From assembly GCA_014803435.1 (NCBI GenBank), contig JACYFD010000004.1, forward strand, positions 248,001 to 312,000: DNA of 64,000 nt, in the 5' to 3' direction. The position numbers and the translations under genes were made by a program. This document shows, one piece after another, positions 34,301 to 43,915 of this stretch. The stretch's first letter is position 1. Each line of letters starts with the position of its first letter. The notes below the pieces were generated by a model. It was not told the origin of the DNA. It ran no database searches and saw only the letters and a list, made by a program, of their open reading frames with translations. Source of the DNA: Cellulosimicrobium terreum. GTDB taxonomy: Bacteria > Actinomycetota > Actinomycetes > Actinomycetales > Cellulomonadaceae.

Positions 34301-36045
34301 AGGGTCGTCAGGCCGGTGTTGTTGGGCGAGTCGTTGACCGGGGCGGAGCAGTCGAACTCCTCGCCCGCCGTGCTCGTCGCGTAGTCGTAGTCGACGTAGG
34401 CGCCGCCGCCGTGGCAGTAGGGCCAGCCGTAGTTGCCGGGCTCGGTGATGACGTTCCACTCGACGCGACCGTCGATCCCGCGCGCGTCGGCGGCGGTCGC
34501 GTCCGGCCCGTAGTCACCGAGGTAGACCGCACCGGTCTCCTGGTCGACGCTGAACCGGAACGGGTTGCGCAGACCCATCGCGTAGATCTCGGGACGGATC
34601 TTGGACGTGTCCTTGTCAGCGGCCCACGGGGTGTCGACGAGGTTTCCCTCCGGGACCGTGTACGAGCCGTCGTCGGTGGGCGTGATCCGCAGCAGGCTGC
34701 CGCGCAGGTCGTTCGTGTTGCCCGACGAGCGCTGCGCGTCGAACGCCTCCTGGCCGGGACGTTCGTCGATCGGCGCGTAGCCGCCGGGTGCTCCGCCCGC
34801 GGACGAGTCGTCGCCGATCGAGACCCAGAGGTTCTCGTCCGCGTCGAAGTCGAGGTAGCCGCCGGAGTGGCAGCACTCGGAGCGCTGGTGGGGAACCTGG
34901 AGCAGGACGTGCTCGCTCGCGAGGTCCAGCGTGTCTCCGTCGAGGGTGAAGCGTGACAGCCGCTGGTGCGGCGAGTCGATGAGGTCGCTGTCCGGCGAGT
35001 AGTAGAGGTAGATCCAGCCGTTGTCCTCGAAGTCGGGGTCGAGCTCGATGCCGAGCAGCCCGTTCTCCTGGGCGGTGTGGACCTGGAGGCGGCCCGCCGT
35101 CGAGGTCGTCGACGTCTCGGGGTCGATGATGCGGACCTGGCCGGCACGCTCGATGTACAGGACTCGGCCGTCGGGGGCGACCTGCAGACCCATCGGGCTC
35201 GCCACGTCGTCGTCCAGCACGACCTTCTGGTAGTTCGCGTCGACGGTGCCGCCGCAGTCGTCGGACGCGGCGCCCGTCGCCCACAGCAGGCCCCCGGTGA
35301 GGTGCTCGACGAGCTCGGGCTCGGCGAAGCTCTCGGCGCTGTGGCCGAGGCCCGTGTACCAGCTCCGCCCGCCCTCGTGGTACTGGCACCAGGCCACGGG
35401 GTGGTCGTTCCCCATCGCGCCACCGTCGTACGACGTCTCGTCGAGCGTCATGAGGACGTGCACGTCGCCGCGGGGGTTGTCACGGAAGTTGTACCACTCG
35501 TCGGTGCGCTCCCAGACCTGCGGCAGGTGCGCCGTCGACGGGTGGGTGCGGTCCTCGACGTGGATCGTGGCCTGCTGGATCGCCGGGTGGTTGGCGAAGT
35601 ACGCGCCGACGAGGTCGCCGTACCAGGGCCAGGTGTACTCGGTGTCGCTCGCCGCGTGGACGCCGACGTAGCCCCCGCCACCGCGGATGTAGTCCTCGAA
35701 CGCGGCCTGCTGGCCGTCGTCGAGGACGTCGCCGGTGGTCGACATGAACACGACCGCGTCGTAGTTCGCGAGGTTCTCGGGCGTGAACGCCGCAGCATCC
35801 TCGGTCGCGTCGACCGCGATGCCGTTCTCCGCGGCGATCGACTCGATCGCGGCGATGCCGGCAGGGATGGAGCTGTGGCGGAACGCGGCCGTCTTGGAGA
35901 AGACGAGGACGTTCTGCTCGGGTTCGACGACGACCGGTGTCGGTGGGGGGTCGTCTGCGGCGCTCGCGGGGGGCGCGAGCAACGCGCCTCCGACGACGAG
36001 AGAGAGTGCGGCCGTGACGGAGAGGGCGCGACTGACGTGAGACAT
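31381..36045 (-). CDS. Secreted multidomain ThuA / sugar dehydrogenase / PKD / carbohydrate-binding protein
   Basis: 1554 residues with a Sec signal peptide cleaved near residue 29 (PPASA|A). In order: ThuA-like domain (about 45-255); glucose/sorbosone dehydrogenase beta-propeller (about 268-700, ERAGQVRII..NGLLGIELDPDF..LRNPFRFSVD); PKD domain (715-795, YAWNFGDGATSTDPNPTHTY); a beta domain; a CBM6-like module (905-1040); two Ig/chitobiase-C-like modules (1052-1212); another beta domain; a second CBM6-like module (1320-1452); and a C-terminal domain. No LPXTG or anchor, so probably released. Likely oxidises a sugar or polysaccharide end outside the cell; substrate unknown. Confidence 0.9.
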   Translation of the reverse strand: MSHVSRALSVTAALSLVVGGALLAPPASAADDPPPTPVVVEPEQNVLVFSKTAAFRHSSIPAGIAAIESIAAENGIAVDATEDAAAFTPENLANYDAVVFMSTTGDVLDDGQQAAFEDYIRGGGGYVGVHAASDTEYTWPWYGDLVGAYFANHPAIQQATIHVEDRTHPSTAHLPQVWERTDEWYNFRDNPRGDVHVLMTLDETSYDGGAMGNDHPVAWCQYHEGGRSWYTGLGHSAESFAEPELVEHLTGGLLWATGAASDDCGGTVDANYQKVVLDDDVASPMGLQVAPDGRVLYIERAGQVRIIDPETSTTSTAGRLQVHTAQENGLLGIELDPDFEDNGWIYLYYSPDSDLIDSPHQRLSRFTLDGDTLDLASEHVLLQVPHQRSECCHSGGYLDFDADENLWVSIGDDSSAGGAPGGYAPIDERPGQEAFDAQRSSGNTNDLRGSLLRITPTDDGSYTVPEGNLVDTPWAADKDTSKIRPEIYAMGLRNPFRFSVDQETGAVYLGDYGPDATAADARGIDGRVEWNVITEPGNYGWPYCHGGGAYVDYDYATSTAGEEFDCSAPVNDSPNNTGLTTLPPVIDPYVAYGRSLRDPDVGTGGAPMGGPVYTFDEDLESDRKWPRSMADKPFFYEWGQNKIYQLHLDESGARADITPVLASMKLTRPHAMVFGENDGAMYLIEWGAGFSGNNPDSQVVRIDYTGGNDRPLAKVTATPRSGGVPLEVEFSSAGTAHPQGGELTYAWNFGDGATSTDPNPTHTYTEEGNFTAVLTVSDVQGRTGTANAAISAGNTEPEVDIRWPADGTVFTYGDTVDFDIVVNDPEEGSTTTGEIDCADVTVELVLGHDDHGHPMREATGCSGTFVLEEDSGHTDTDRITYAIEARYRDQGSPEGTVAPLTGRDLVSMQPSRKQAEHYSLGTEVRTEETADPSGGALNVGFIRNNSSMRYDGFNFANVDALRFRVAAPNATSRIEIRKDTPDGDLLGSVAVPSTGGFQNWGWVEAAVDDPGETFDLVLLFKGADGYLMNLNWFDILGEGAAGGPPVVIPAPTAELAPAEPAPGGWYRDAVDLTLTATAGDEIEYQVGDGAWATYTGPVSFTDDGRYEVSYRAVRGDDTSNRGSVVVQVDGTSPTTTADLVAETEGETFTGDVMVTLEAEDATSGVETTTVRVDDGEEVAYGGAFTVSGDGEHAVRFRTTDAAGNTEDWQTVRFDAPSGQQPEITLSDPPLGGVVPLGQAVRYTAEVGDAEADCADVRARLVVTSGDQVWRGEPTDGCTGLVTMVRPTDAGPTDRLRYELEVLYARGGHDGEVRNLAQARASVRLQPSVIEAEHADSTVRTEATADPLGGGLNVGWLRTGATISYRDINLAGIDAIRFRMASSSIGGTLELRQNTADGALLGSTTITNTGGGQSYQWFETPVTDPGEPFTLVLVFTATGSHYIANINLFEMLGDGVSTEPAPEDLAISTVVEPRCLAGKAYVAVRATNDDTVPVDVTLTTPFGTKTFADVAPGKSAYQSFAARATSVPAGNVQVSADGDGRSFAADVEHEALGCG

Positions 36046-36083
36046 GGATCGACACCTTTGTGATCAGCGGTCTGGACGCGCCA

Positions 36084-36112
36084 ATAATGTCAACCCGTTG
36101 AACTATGGACAA
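36084..36112 (-). promoter_or_regulatory. Promoter with operator in the spacer, upstream of the secreted dehydrogenase
   Basis: On the minus strand TTGTCC (36107-36112), a 17-base spacer and CATTAT (36084-36089). The spacer holds the inverted repeat TCAAC-CC-GTTGA (36090-36101), placed where a LacI- or ROK-type repressor would block RNA polymerase. This fits sugar-controlled expression. No regulator gene is adjacent. Confidence 0.5.
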
Positions 36113-36141
36113 GGCTTTCCGGGCACCCGTCAAACAAATTC

Positions 36142-36175
36142 GGCACTGAACCGATGTCGATATCGGTTTAGTGCC
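36142..36175 (-). terminator. Hairpin terminator after sufE
   Basis: GGCACTGAACCGAT and ATCGGTTTAGTGCC form a 14-bp stem with one G-U pair and a six-base loop, ten bases beyond the sufE stop. It is notably AT-richer than the surroundings. Confidence 0.75.
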
Positions 36176-36184
36176 GCTGCGCGG

Positions 36185-36649
36185 TCAGGCGCGCGCGGCG
36201 ACCTGCTCGCGGATCTGCCGCTTGGCGCGCGTGAGCATGCCGCTCATGCCGTTCAGCCGCAGCGGGCTCACGGCGCGCGTGAGGCCGATCAGCAGGGGGA
36301 ACTCGTCCGTCACGTCGAGCACCTCCTGCGCGCTCAGGCCGGAGATGCCCTGCGCGAGGATCGACGCGAACCCGCGCGTCGTCGGGGCCTCGGCAGGGGC
36401 GGTGGCGAAGAAGTGGACGACGCCGTCACCGTCGACCTCGGCGAACGCGCGGACGGGGGACTGGCACTCCTCGATCCGCTCCAGCATGCCGGGCGCGCTC
36501 GCGTACCGGTCCGGGAGCTCGGGCAGCTCGTTCGCGAACTCGAGGAGCAGCTGCAGGCGCTCGCGCTCGGGCACGGCGAGGAACTCGTCACGGATCTCGG
36601 CAAGGGACGCAGGCAGTCCGGCCGCGCTGCTGTCGGTGGTCGCGCTCAT
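36185..36649 (-). CDS. sufE: SufE-family sulfur acceptor
   Basis: 154 residues. SufE accepts persulfide sulfur from a cysteine desulfurase for Fe-S cluster assembly. The active cysteine is in IEECQSPVRAF near residue 61; VHFFATAPAEAPTTRGFASILAQGISGL is the rest of the core. It follows the rhodanese gene on the same strand with a hairpin between them. Actinobacterial SufE proteins are often found next to a sulfurtransferase as here. ATG 36649 is used, preceded by GGGAG. Confidence 0.92.
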   Translation of the reverse strand: MSATTDSSAAGLPASLAEIRDEFLAVPERERLQLLLEFANELPELPDRYASAPGMLERIEECQSPVRAFAEVDGDGVVHFFATAPAEAPTTRGFASILAQGISGLSAQEVLDVTDEFPLLIGLTRAVSPLRLNGMSGMLTRAKRQIREQVAARA

Positions 36650-36711
36650 GCTCAGATTCTCCCACCGGCGCGGTGCGGCACGGCAGGGCTTCCACCGACC
36701 GGGACGACGAC

Positions 36712-36750
36712 GGCGCGTGGCCCCGGGCCCGCAAGGACCGGCCACGCGCC
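36712..36750 (-). terminator. Hairpin after the sulfurtransferase gene
   Basis: Perfect 11-bp arms GGCGCGTGGCC/GGCCACGCGCC with a 17-base loop, 20 bases after the sulfurtransferase stop and upstream of sufE. It may attenuate rather than end transcription. Confidence 0.65.
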
Positions 36751-36769
36751 GGCGGGCACGCGTCGTGCG

Positions 36770-37681
36770 TCAGCTCAGCGAGGCCGGCGCCGCGCCGGGC
36801 TCGGTGCCCTTGGCGATCGGCACGCGCACGGCGTTGCCCCACTCGGTCCACGAGCCGTCGTAGTTGCGGACCTTGTCGAAGCCCAGCAGGTACGTCAGCG
36901 CGAACCAGGTGTGGCTCGAGCGCTCGCCGATGCGGCAGTACGTGACGACCTCGTCGTCGGCCGCGAGGCCGAGGCCGCCCTCCTGGTAGATCGCCTCGAG
37001 CTGCTCGCGCGACTTGTAGGTGCCGTCCTCGGCGACCGCGGTCGCCCAGGGGACGTTGCGCGCCGTCGGGATGTGGCCCCCGCGCAGCACGCCCTCCTCC
37101 GGGTAGTCCGGGATGTGCAGGCGCTCGCCCGTGAACTCCTGGGGCGAACGGATGTCGACGAGCGGGCCGTTGCCGATGTGCGCGAGGACGTCCTCCTTGA
37201 AGGCGCGGATCGTCACGTCGTCGCGCTCGACGACCGGGTACTCGACGGAGTCGGGCGCCGGGACGTCCGTCGTCGTCTCGCGGCCCTCGGCGATCCACTT
37301 GCCGCGGCCGCCGTCGAGCAGCCGGACGTCCTCGTGGCCGAACAGCGTGAAGACCCACGCGGCGTACGCGGCCCACCAGTTGTTCTTGTCGCCGTAGACG
37401 ACGATCGTCGTGTCGCGGCCGATGCCCTGGGCGCCCAGCAGCTGGGCGAAGCCCTTGCCGTCGATGTAGTCGCGCGTGTCCGGGTCGTTGAGGTCCGTGT
37501 GCCAGTCGATCTTCACGGCGCCCGGGACGTGGCCGGTCTCGTAGAGCAGGACGTCCTCGTCGGACTCGACGACGACGATGCCCGGCTCGCCGAGGTGCTG
37601 CGCGAGCCACTCGGTGCTCACGAGACGGTCGGGGTGGGCGTACTGCGTGATCTTCTCGGTGGTGTCGAGCGGTGCGGGCAT
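36770..37681 (-). CDS. sseA: Thiosulfate/3-mercaptopyruvate sulfurtransferase (two rhodanese domains)
   Basis: 303 residues with two rhodanese domains. The N-terminal inactive domain has [20 protein letters not shown]; the C-terminal domain has [12 protein letters not shown] and the active loop CRIGERS near residue 248. The loop sequence resembles thiosulfate sulfurtransferases (CysA type). It transfers sulfur to cyanide or thiols and may feed SufE next door. GGAGG precedes ATG 37681. Confidence 0.92.
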   Translation of the reverse strand: MPAPLDTTEKITQYAHPDRLVSTEWLAQHLGEPGIVVVESDEDVLLYETGHVPGAVKIDWHTDLNDPDTRDYIDGKGFAQLLGAQGIGRDTTIVVYGDKNNWWAAYAAWVFTLFGHEDVRLLDGGRGKWIAEGRETTTDVPAPDSVEYPVVERDDVTIRAFKEDVLAHIGNGPLVDIRSPQEFTGERLHIPDYPEEGVLRGGHIPTARNVPWATAVAEDGTYKSREQLEAIYQEGGLGLAADDEVVTYCRIGERSSHTWFALTYLLGFDKVRNYDGSWTEWGNAVRVPIAKGTEPGAAPASLS

Positions 37682-37808
37682 GGTGTCCTCCAAGGGCTGG
37701 CGTGCCGGGGTGTGCGCGCGACAGGCTGCGCGGCTCTCCGCTCGTCAGGCTAGGCGGGCTGTCCGCTGGTTGGAAGGGGCGTCGCGCATGCTGAGACGGT
37801 GTTACCGG

Positions 37809-39194
<1,386 letters not shown>

Positions 39195-39206
39195 CTACGA
39201 ACCACC

Positions 39207-39245
39207 GCTGTGCACGTACAGCACGACTTCTCGTACAGTCTGTGC
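39207..39245. promoter_or_regulatory. Cluster of CTGTGC/GTACAG half-sites between aminotransferase and LysR regulator
   Basis: Four half-sites: CTGTGC (39208), GTACAG (39216), GTACAG (39233), CTGTGC (39240). They form two inverted pairs, GCTGT-N6-ACAGC at 39207-39222 and GTACAG-T-CTGTGC at 39233-39245. The first pair covers the likely -35 region of the leaderless aminotransferase gene. Paired sites of this sort suit LysR tetramers. Confidence 0.6.
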
Positions 39246-39285
39246 AGAAGACCCGAACGATGCTGCGTCGACACGGAGGTCGCCC

Positions 39286-40203
39286 ATGCTCAGCACCGCG
39301 CGACTGCAGATGCTCGCCCTGCTCGAGAGCCTGGGCACGGTTCGCGCCGTCGCCGCGTCCCTGCACCTCAGCCCCTCCGCCGTCTCCGCGCAGCTCGCCG
39401 CGCTCGAGTCCGAGACCGGTGCCCGGCTGCTCGAACGCGTCGGTCGACGCGTCCGGCTGACCCCGGCCGGGGAGACGCTCGCCCGCCACGCACGGATCAT
39501 CCTCGACCAGATGGCGCTCGCCGAGGCAGAGGTCGCGCACCCCGACGGTCGTCCTGCGGGCACCGTACGCGTCGCCTCGTTCTCCAGCGCCGTCCGCGCG
39601 CTCGTCATCCCCCTCACCCGACAGCTCGCCGTCGAGCATCCCCGCGTCGTGCTCGAGGTCGTCGAGCTCGACCCCCGCGAGAGCGGACCGGCCCTCCGCC
39701 GTGCGGACGTCGACCTCGCGGTAACCGCGGACCTCCTCGACGGCGCCCGGCCGACGGGGCGCGACGTGGCGACCTCGCCGCTGCTGGAGGACCAGATCAT
39801 GCTCGTCACGGCGGCCGGTGATCCGGCAAGCGCGGCGTCGGGCACGGGGGACCTGGCGGCGCTCGCCGACGCGCGCTGGGCCGCCGACCTGCCCGGCACC
39901 TACCTGGACACGCTCGTCCAGAGCGCGTGCCGGGACGCCGGGTTCGAGCCGCGGGTGGTCGCCCGGCTGCCGAGCTACGAGCTGCTGCTCGCCCACGTCG
40001 AGGCGGGGCTGTCCGTCGCGCTCCTGCCCGGGCTCGCCGTCGACCGCCGGTACGACGTCGTCGCCCTGCCGCTGCGCCCGCACCGGACCCGGCGCGTGTA
40101 CGCCGCGGTCCGCCGAGGTGCTCCGCCCACGGCCGCGACCGAGGTCGTCCTCACGGGTCTGCGTCGCGTGGCCCACGCGCGCGGCGCGCTCAGCGGACCG
40201 TGA
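39286..40203 (+). CDS. LysR-family transcriptional regulator (DgdR-like position)
   Basis: 305 residues. The N-terminal helix-turn-helix is AVAASLHLSPSAVSAQLAALESETGARLLERVGRRVRLT; the rest is a periplasmic-binding-protein-like effector domain with SYELLLAHVEAGLSVALLPGLAV. Divergent from the aminotransferase, with shared half-sites between. GGAGG precedes ATG 39286. The 3' end overlaps the convergent gene by 14 bases. Confidence 0.93.
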   Translation: MLSTARLQMLALLESLGTVRAVAASLHLSPSAVSAQLAALESETGARLLERVGRRVRLTPAGETLARHARIILDQMALAEAEVAHPDGRPAGTVRVASFSSAVRALVIPLTRQLAVEHPRVVLEVVELDPRESGPALRRADVDLAVTADLLDGARPTGRDVATSPLLEDQIMLVTAAGDPASAASGTGDLAALADARWAADLPGTYLDTLVQSACRDAGFEPRVVARLPSYELLLAHVEAGLSVALLPGLAVDRRYDVVALPLRPHRTRRVYAAVRRGAPPTAATEVVLTGLRRVAHARGALSGP

Positions 40204-40993
40204 GGTGCGCCGGCTCCCCGTGGCCGAGGGTCAGGCGCCACACGCCGTCCGCGCCGGCGGGCACGGTCACGCACAACGACCCGACGAGGGTCGCGTCGGG
40301 CGTCAGCTCACCGGTCGTGACGAGCGCGCCGGGCACGCCGGGGCACCCCGTCGCGTGCTCGACGCCCGCGTCGTCGACGAAGGCCAGCCGCACCGACCCC
40401 GGCTCGTCGACGTCCTCGTCCAGGCCCCAGTAGTACGCCGACGCGGGGACCACCCAGTACTCGGCGCCGCCCGCGGGCGGCGCGGCCACGGGGTCGGCGG
40501 CGAGGATCTCGGCGGTCGCGTCGCGCGGCGTGGCGAGCGTGACGTCCCACTCCGGCCCGTAGACGGTCGACCCGATGCTCCACGGGTGCTCGGGGGTCCC
40601 GCTCCCGGGCGAGTCGGCCCACACCTCGTCGTCGGTCCACTCGTCCTCGTACCAGCCCTCGTCGGGCAGGTCGCTCGGCGAGGCGAGGAGCGTGGCGGCG
40701 TTGTCCATCACGTACGTCGCGCCCAGCCAGACGCCGCCCATGACGACGAGGGCGCTCACGCCGACCGCCACGCCGATGACGACCCCGCGCCGCCGTGCCG
40801 TCGGCGACGACGTCGGTCCGCCGCTGGCGCGGAACGGGTCGGGACGTGACGGGTCCTGCGGCGGCGCGAAGGCTGTGAGCGGTGCACCGGAGGCGGGAGC
40901 CTGGTACGACGGGCTCGGCGGCGGGGGAGGGAACGACGACGGCGGGTTCGGCGACGACGGGCTCGACGACGGAGGGTGGAACAGGTCGCTCAT
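40190..40993 (-). CDS. Membrane-anchored protein with Pro/Ser-rich cytosolic tail, unknown function
   Basis: 267 residues. About 65 low-complexity Pro/Ser residues (SPSSPNPPSSFPPPPPSPS), an RRR patch, one hydrophobic segment at about 70-95, then an acidic extracellular domain (DLPDEGWYEDEWTDDEVW) and a beta-rich region with two cysteines that could form a disulfide. The fold resembles DUF4352-type exported domains, but I am not certain. The 3' end overlaps the LysR gene by 14 bases. Confidence 0.75.
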   Translation of the reverse strand: MSDLFHPPSSSPSSPNPPSSFPPPPPSPSYQAPASGAPLTAFAPPQDPSRPDPFRASGGPTSSPTARRRGVVIGVAVGVSALVVMGGVWLGATYVMDNAATLLASPSDLPDEGWYEDEWTDDEVWADSPGSGTPEHPWSIGSTVYGPEWDVTLATPRDATAEILAADPVAAPPAGGAEYWVVPASAYYWGLDEDVDEPGSVRLAFVDDAGVEHATGCPGVPGALVTTGELTPDATLVGSLCVTVPAGADGVWRLTLGHGEPAHLTVR

Positions 40994-41141
40994 CGTCGGC
41001 TCCGGGCGGTGCGCAGGGACGTACGGGATCTCGCTCAGCCGGGCGTCCTGCCGTGCGCGAGCGGATCATCGCACGTGCTCGACCGAGCGCGCCAGACCGG
41101 GTCCACGCCGGCTCCACACCGGTCAGGAGACCCAGGTCTCG

Positions 41142-42923
41142 TCAGTGGTCACGGTGGAACAGGCCCTGGGTCCGCGACCACGCGCGGCGCAGCGGCCCGG
41201 GGCCGCGGACGACCGGGATCTGCTGCGTCTCGACGCCGTGCACCAGCCACGCCTCCGCGTGCCGGCGGGCCTGCTCGGTGGACTCGCCGATCACGGGTCG
41301 CGCGGGGTACACGGAGATGCGTTCGTGCTCGCGCAGGTCGATGACGTTCGCGAACTTGTCCGCGAGCGCGGGCTCGACCCCGCTGACGAACAGCCGGCCG
41401 CCGTGGTCACCGAGCCGGTCGGCGTAGCTCGCGAGCACGGTGAAGGCGGTGGCTCCGAGGCTCACGCGTCCGCGCAGCCGCAGCACCACGGCCGCGTTGC
41501 GCGACCCGGCCGGGTCGGGCAGCGCGCCCTCGAGCGACCGCGCGCCGGCGTAGAACAGGCTGCCGTGGACGTCGAGGACGGTGACGGTGTCGTCCTCGAG
41601 ACGGTGCGGGGCAGGGTCCTCGCGCACCCGTCCGTCGTCGAGCCGCGTGAGCCGGACGATCCGCAGGTCCTGGGACTCCCGGTTCGCCTGGAGCAGTATC
41701 GACAGCGCGGCACCGATCCCGACGGCGGCGGCGACGGGCAGCAGCAGCGTCGCGAGGAACGTGGTGGCCATCGCGACCTGCGACTGGCTGCCCGTCCGCA
41801 CAGCGGTCGCCATGGCCGACACCCGGATCGACCCGACGGACGCGACGACGAGGACCGCGGCGAGCGTCGCGGACGGCACGGCGCCCACGGGGCCGGAGAG
41901 CGCGACGAGGACGACGAGCACCCACACGCCCGACATGATCCCGGCCCACCGGTCCGTCGCCCCGGCCGAGGTGGACACGGCCGTCTGGCCGACGGACCCG
42001 CCGACCGGGATGCCGCGGAAGATGCCCACGAACACGTTCGCCACGCCCTGGCCGATGAAGTTCTTGTCTGGGTCGGCGCGACGCCCGCCGGGGTTCGGTA
42101 CCGACTCCGCGACCCCGGCGCCCTGGACGAGCACGATCGCCGCGACCGCGAGCGCGCCGACGGCGACGTCCACCGTGAGGAGCCCCAGCTCGGGGACGGC
42201 GGGGGTGGGCAGGCCTACGGGGATGTCCCCGGAGTCGCTCACGAGCTGGACGGAGCTCGCGTGGAGCAGCCACACGCCGAGCCCGGTGACGACCAGGGCG
42301 ACGACTGCCGCGAAGCCGGCGAGCCGGGTCCGGGCGAGCAGGACGAGCAGCGCGAGGGACACGCCGCCGACGACGAGCGTCGGCAGGTCCCAGGTGCCGG
42401 GAGAGGTGATCACCTGGTAGGCACGGGCGATCGCGAGCGACGCCGTGGGCTGCGCGCCGGTCAGTGCGGCGAGCTGGCCGAGGATGATGTTCACCGAGAC
42501 GCCGGTGAGGAAACCCGTCATGACCGAGTGGGAGACGAACCCGGTGAGCCGGCCGAGCCGCGCGATCCCGGCGATCATCATGAGGACCCCGGCGAGCAGC
42601 GTCATGAGGACGAGTGCGCCGAGCCGGTCGTCTGGGTCGACGGCCGCGACCGCGGAGCCCGCGGCGAGGGCGGCCGCGCTCGTCGTCGTGATGATCATGC
42701 GCTGGGAGTCGACGGTCAGCCCGCCGGCGATCCGGCCGACCGCGGTCGCGTAGAGCCCGTGGATCGGGTTCACCCCGACGAGCGTCGCGGCGGCCATGCC
42801 GTCGGGAACACCCCCGACGGCCCCGGGGACACCGGCACCGGCGGAGGTCCAGAACGTCCCGCCCGCGGGACGGACCGCGGTCCACCAGGACCTGACGGCG
42901 CGCACGGGTTTCGGCCCGCTCAT
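41142..42923 (-). CDS. SulP-family anion transporter with STAS domain
   Basis: 593-residue membrane protein of the SLC26/SulP family, moving sulfate, bicarbonate or other anions. The transport domain has IHGLYATAVGRIAGGLTVDSQRMIITTTSAAAL, TGFLTGVSVNIILGQL and KNFIGQGVANVFVGIFRGIPVGGSVGQTAVS. The C-terminal STAS domain (about 460-560) contains VLDVHGSLFYAGARSLEGALP and VVLRLRGRVSLGATAF. ATG 42923 (MSGPKPV) gives the normal length; the open frame upstream is Arg-rich and non-coding. Confidence 0.92.
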   Translation of the reverse strand: MSGPKPVRAVRSWWTAVRPAGGTFWTSAGAGVPGAVGGVPDGMAAATLVGVNPIHGLYATAVGRIAGGLTVDSQRMIITTTSAAALAAGSAVAAVDPDDRLGALVLMTLLAGVLMMIAGIARLGRLTGFVSHSVMTGFLTGVSVNIILGQLAALTGAQPTASLAIARAYQVITSPGTWDLPTLVVGGVSLALLVLLARTRLAGFAAVVALVVTGLGVWLLHASSVQLVSDSGDIPVGLPTPAVPELGLLTVDVAVGALAVAAIVLVQGAGVAESVPNPGGRRADPDKNFIGQGVANVFVGIFRGIPVGGSVGQTAVSTSAGATDRWAGIMSGVWVLVVLVALSGPVGAVPSATLAAVLVVASVGSIRVSAMATAVRTGSQSQVAMATTFLATLLLPVAAAVGIGAALSILLQANRESQDLRIVRLTRLDDGRVREDPAPHRLEDDTVTVLDVHGSLFYAGARSLEGALPDPAGSRNAAVVLRLRGRVSLGATAFTVLASYADRLGDHGGRLFVSGVEPALADKFANVIDLREHERISVYPARPVIGESTEQARRHAEAWLVHGVETQQIPVVRGPGPLRRAWSRTQGLFHRDH

Positions 42924-43039
42924 CGGGACCCGGTCCGGCGCGTCATGGGGACGACTCTGGCACGTAGCCTCGCGCTCGACCACACCTGCGGTGACACCCG
43001 GCCTGGTGCCGTCAGAGGCGATGTGCGAGGGTGTCCGGT

Positions 43040-43909
43040 ATGACTGATGTGCCCATCTACGTCGATGCCGTGGACGAGGTCGAGGTCCCGCTCCTGGGTG
43101 GAGACGTGTCGGACGGTCTCGTGCGACGCGGCGCGACCGTGCGGCGTCCTCGTGGACCGCACAGCCCTGCCGTCGAGGCGTACCTGCTGCACCTGGAACG
43201 CGTCGGTTTCGAGCGCGCGCCACGCTTCCTCGGGATCGACTCCGCCGGGCGCGAGGTCGTCTCCTTCCTGCCCGGCGAGATGGGCGGGCGGCCTCCGCAC
43301 CCGTGGGCGCTGGACGAGGACGTCCTCGTCCAGCTCGGCGAGTGGCAGCGCGCCCTGCACGTCGTCTCGCGCGACGTCGTCCTGCCCGACGGTGTCGCGT
43401 GGCCCGAGCGCGTCCAGTTCCCCGAGGTGCCCGACGTGTTCGACGTGCCGGACGTCGTCGGGCACAACGACCTGACGGTCGAGAACGCGCTGTTCGTCCC
43501 GGCGGGCGAGGACCCCGACGACGTCACCGGCCCGCGTCGTCTGACCGCGGTGGTCGACTTCGACCTCGCGGCGCCGACGACCGCCCTGCTCGACGTCGCG
43601 ACGACGCTGCGTCACTGGGCGCCGATCCGCTCTCCCGAGTCCCGCCCTGAGGTGGCGCGTCACCTGGACGCGCCGCGTCGCGCCCGGATCCTCACCGAGG
43701 CCTACGGGCTGGACCGGTCCGAGCGGCTCGCGCTGCTCGACGTCCTCGCACAGCGGTTCGCCCGCAGCTGGTACTCCATGCGCCACGCCGCTGCCACCCG
43801 CGGTGGCGGGTGGCAGCGGATGTGGGACGACGGCGTCGGCGACCGCATCCGCGACGACGAGGCATGGTTCGCCGCGGAGCGGGTGGCGTTCGTCGACGCG
43901 CTGCGCTGA
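43040..43909 (+). CDS. Aminoglycoside phosphotransferase/kinase-fold protein
   Basis: 289-residue APH-family kinase. Brenner motif HNDLTVEN at about 141-148 and metal-binding VVDFDLA near 171-177. The N-terminal lobe is short and lacks an obvious glycine loop, with RRGATVRRPRGPHSPAVEAYLLHLE in its place. Members phosphorylate small molecules such as antibiotics, choline or homoserine; no resistance role can be claimed. GAGGG lies eight bases before ATG 43040. Confidence 0.88.
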   Translation: MTDVPIYVDAVDEVEVPLLGGDVSDGLVRRGATVRRPRGPHSPAVEAYLLHLERVGFERAPRFLGIDSAGREVVSFLPGEMGGRPPHPWALDEDVLVQLGEWQRALHVVSRDVVLPDGVAWPERVQFPEVPDVFDVPDVVGHNDLTVENALFVPAGEDPDDVTGPRRLTAVVDFDLAAPTTALLDVATTLRHWAPIRSPESRPEVARHLDAPRRARILTEAYGLDRSERLALLDVLAQRFARSWYSMRHAAATRGGGWQRMWDDGVGDRIRDDEAWFAAERVAFVDALR

Positions 43910-43915
43910 GGGCCG

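Noticed and set aside
43040-43909. Antibiotic-resistance gene
   Set aside because: The APH fold is shared with many metabolic kinases; no mobile element or resistance context.
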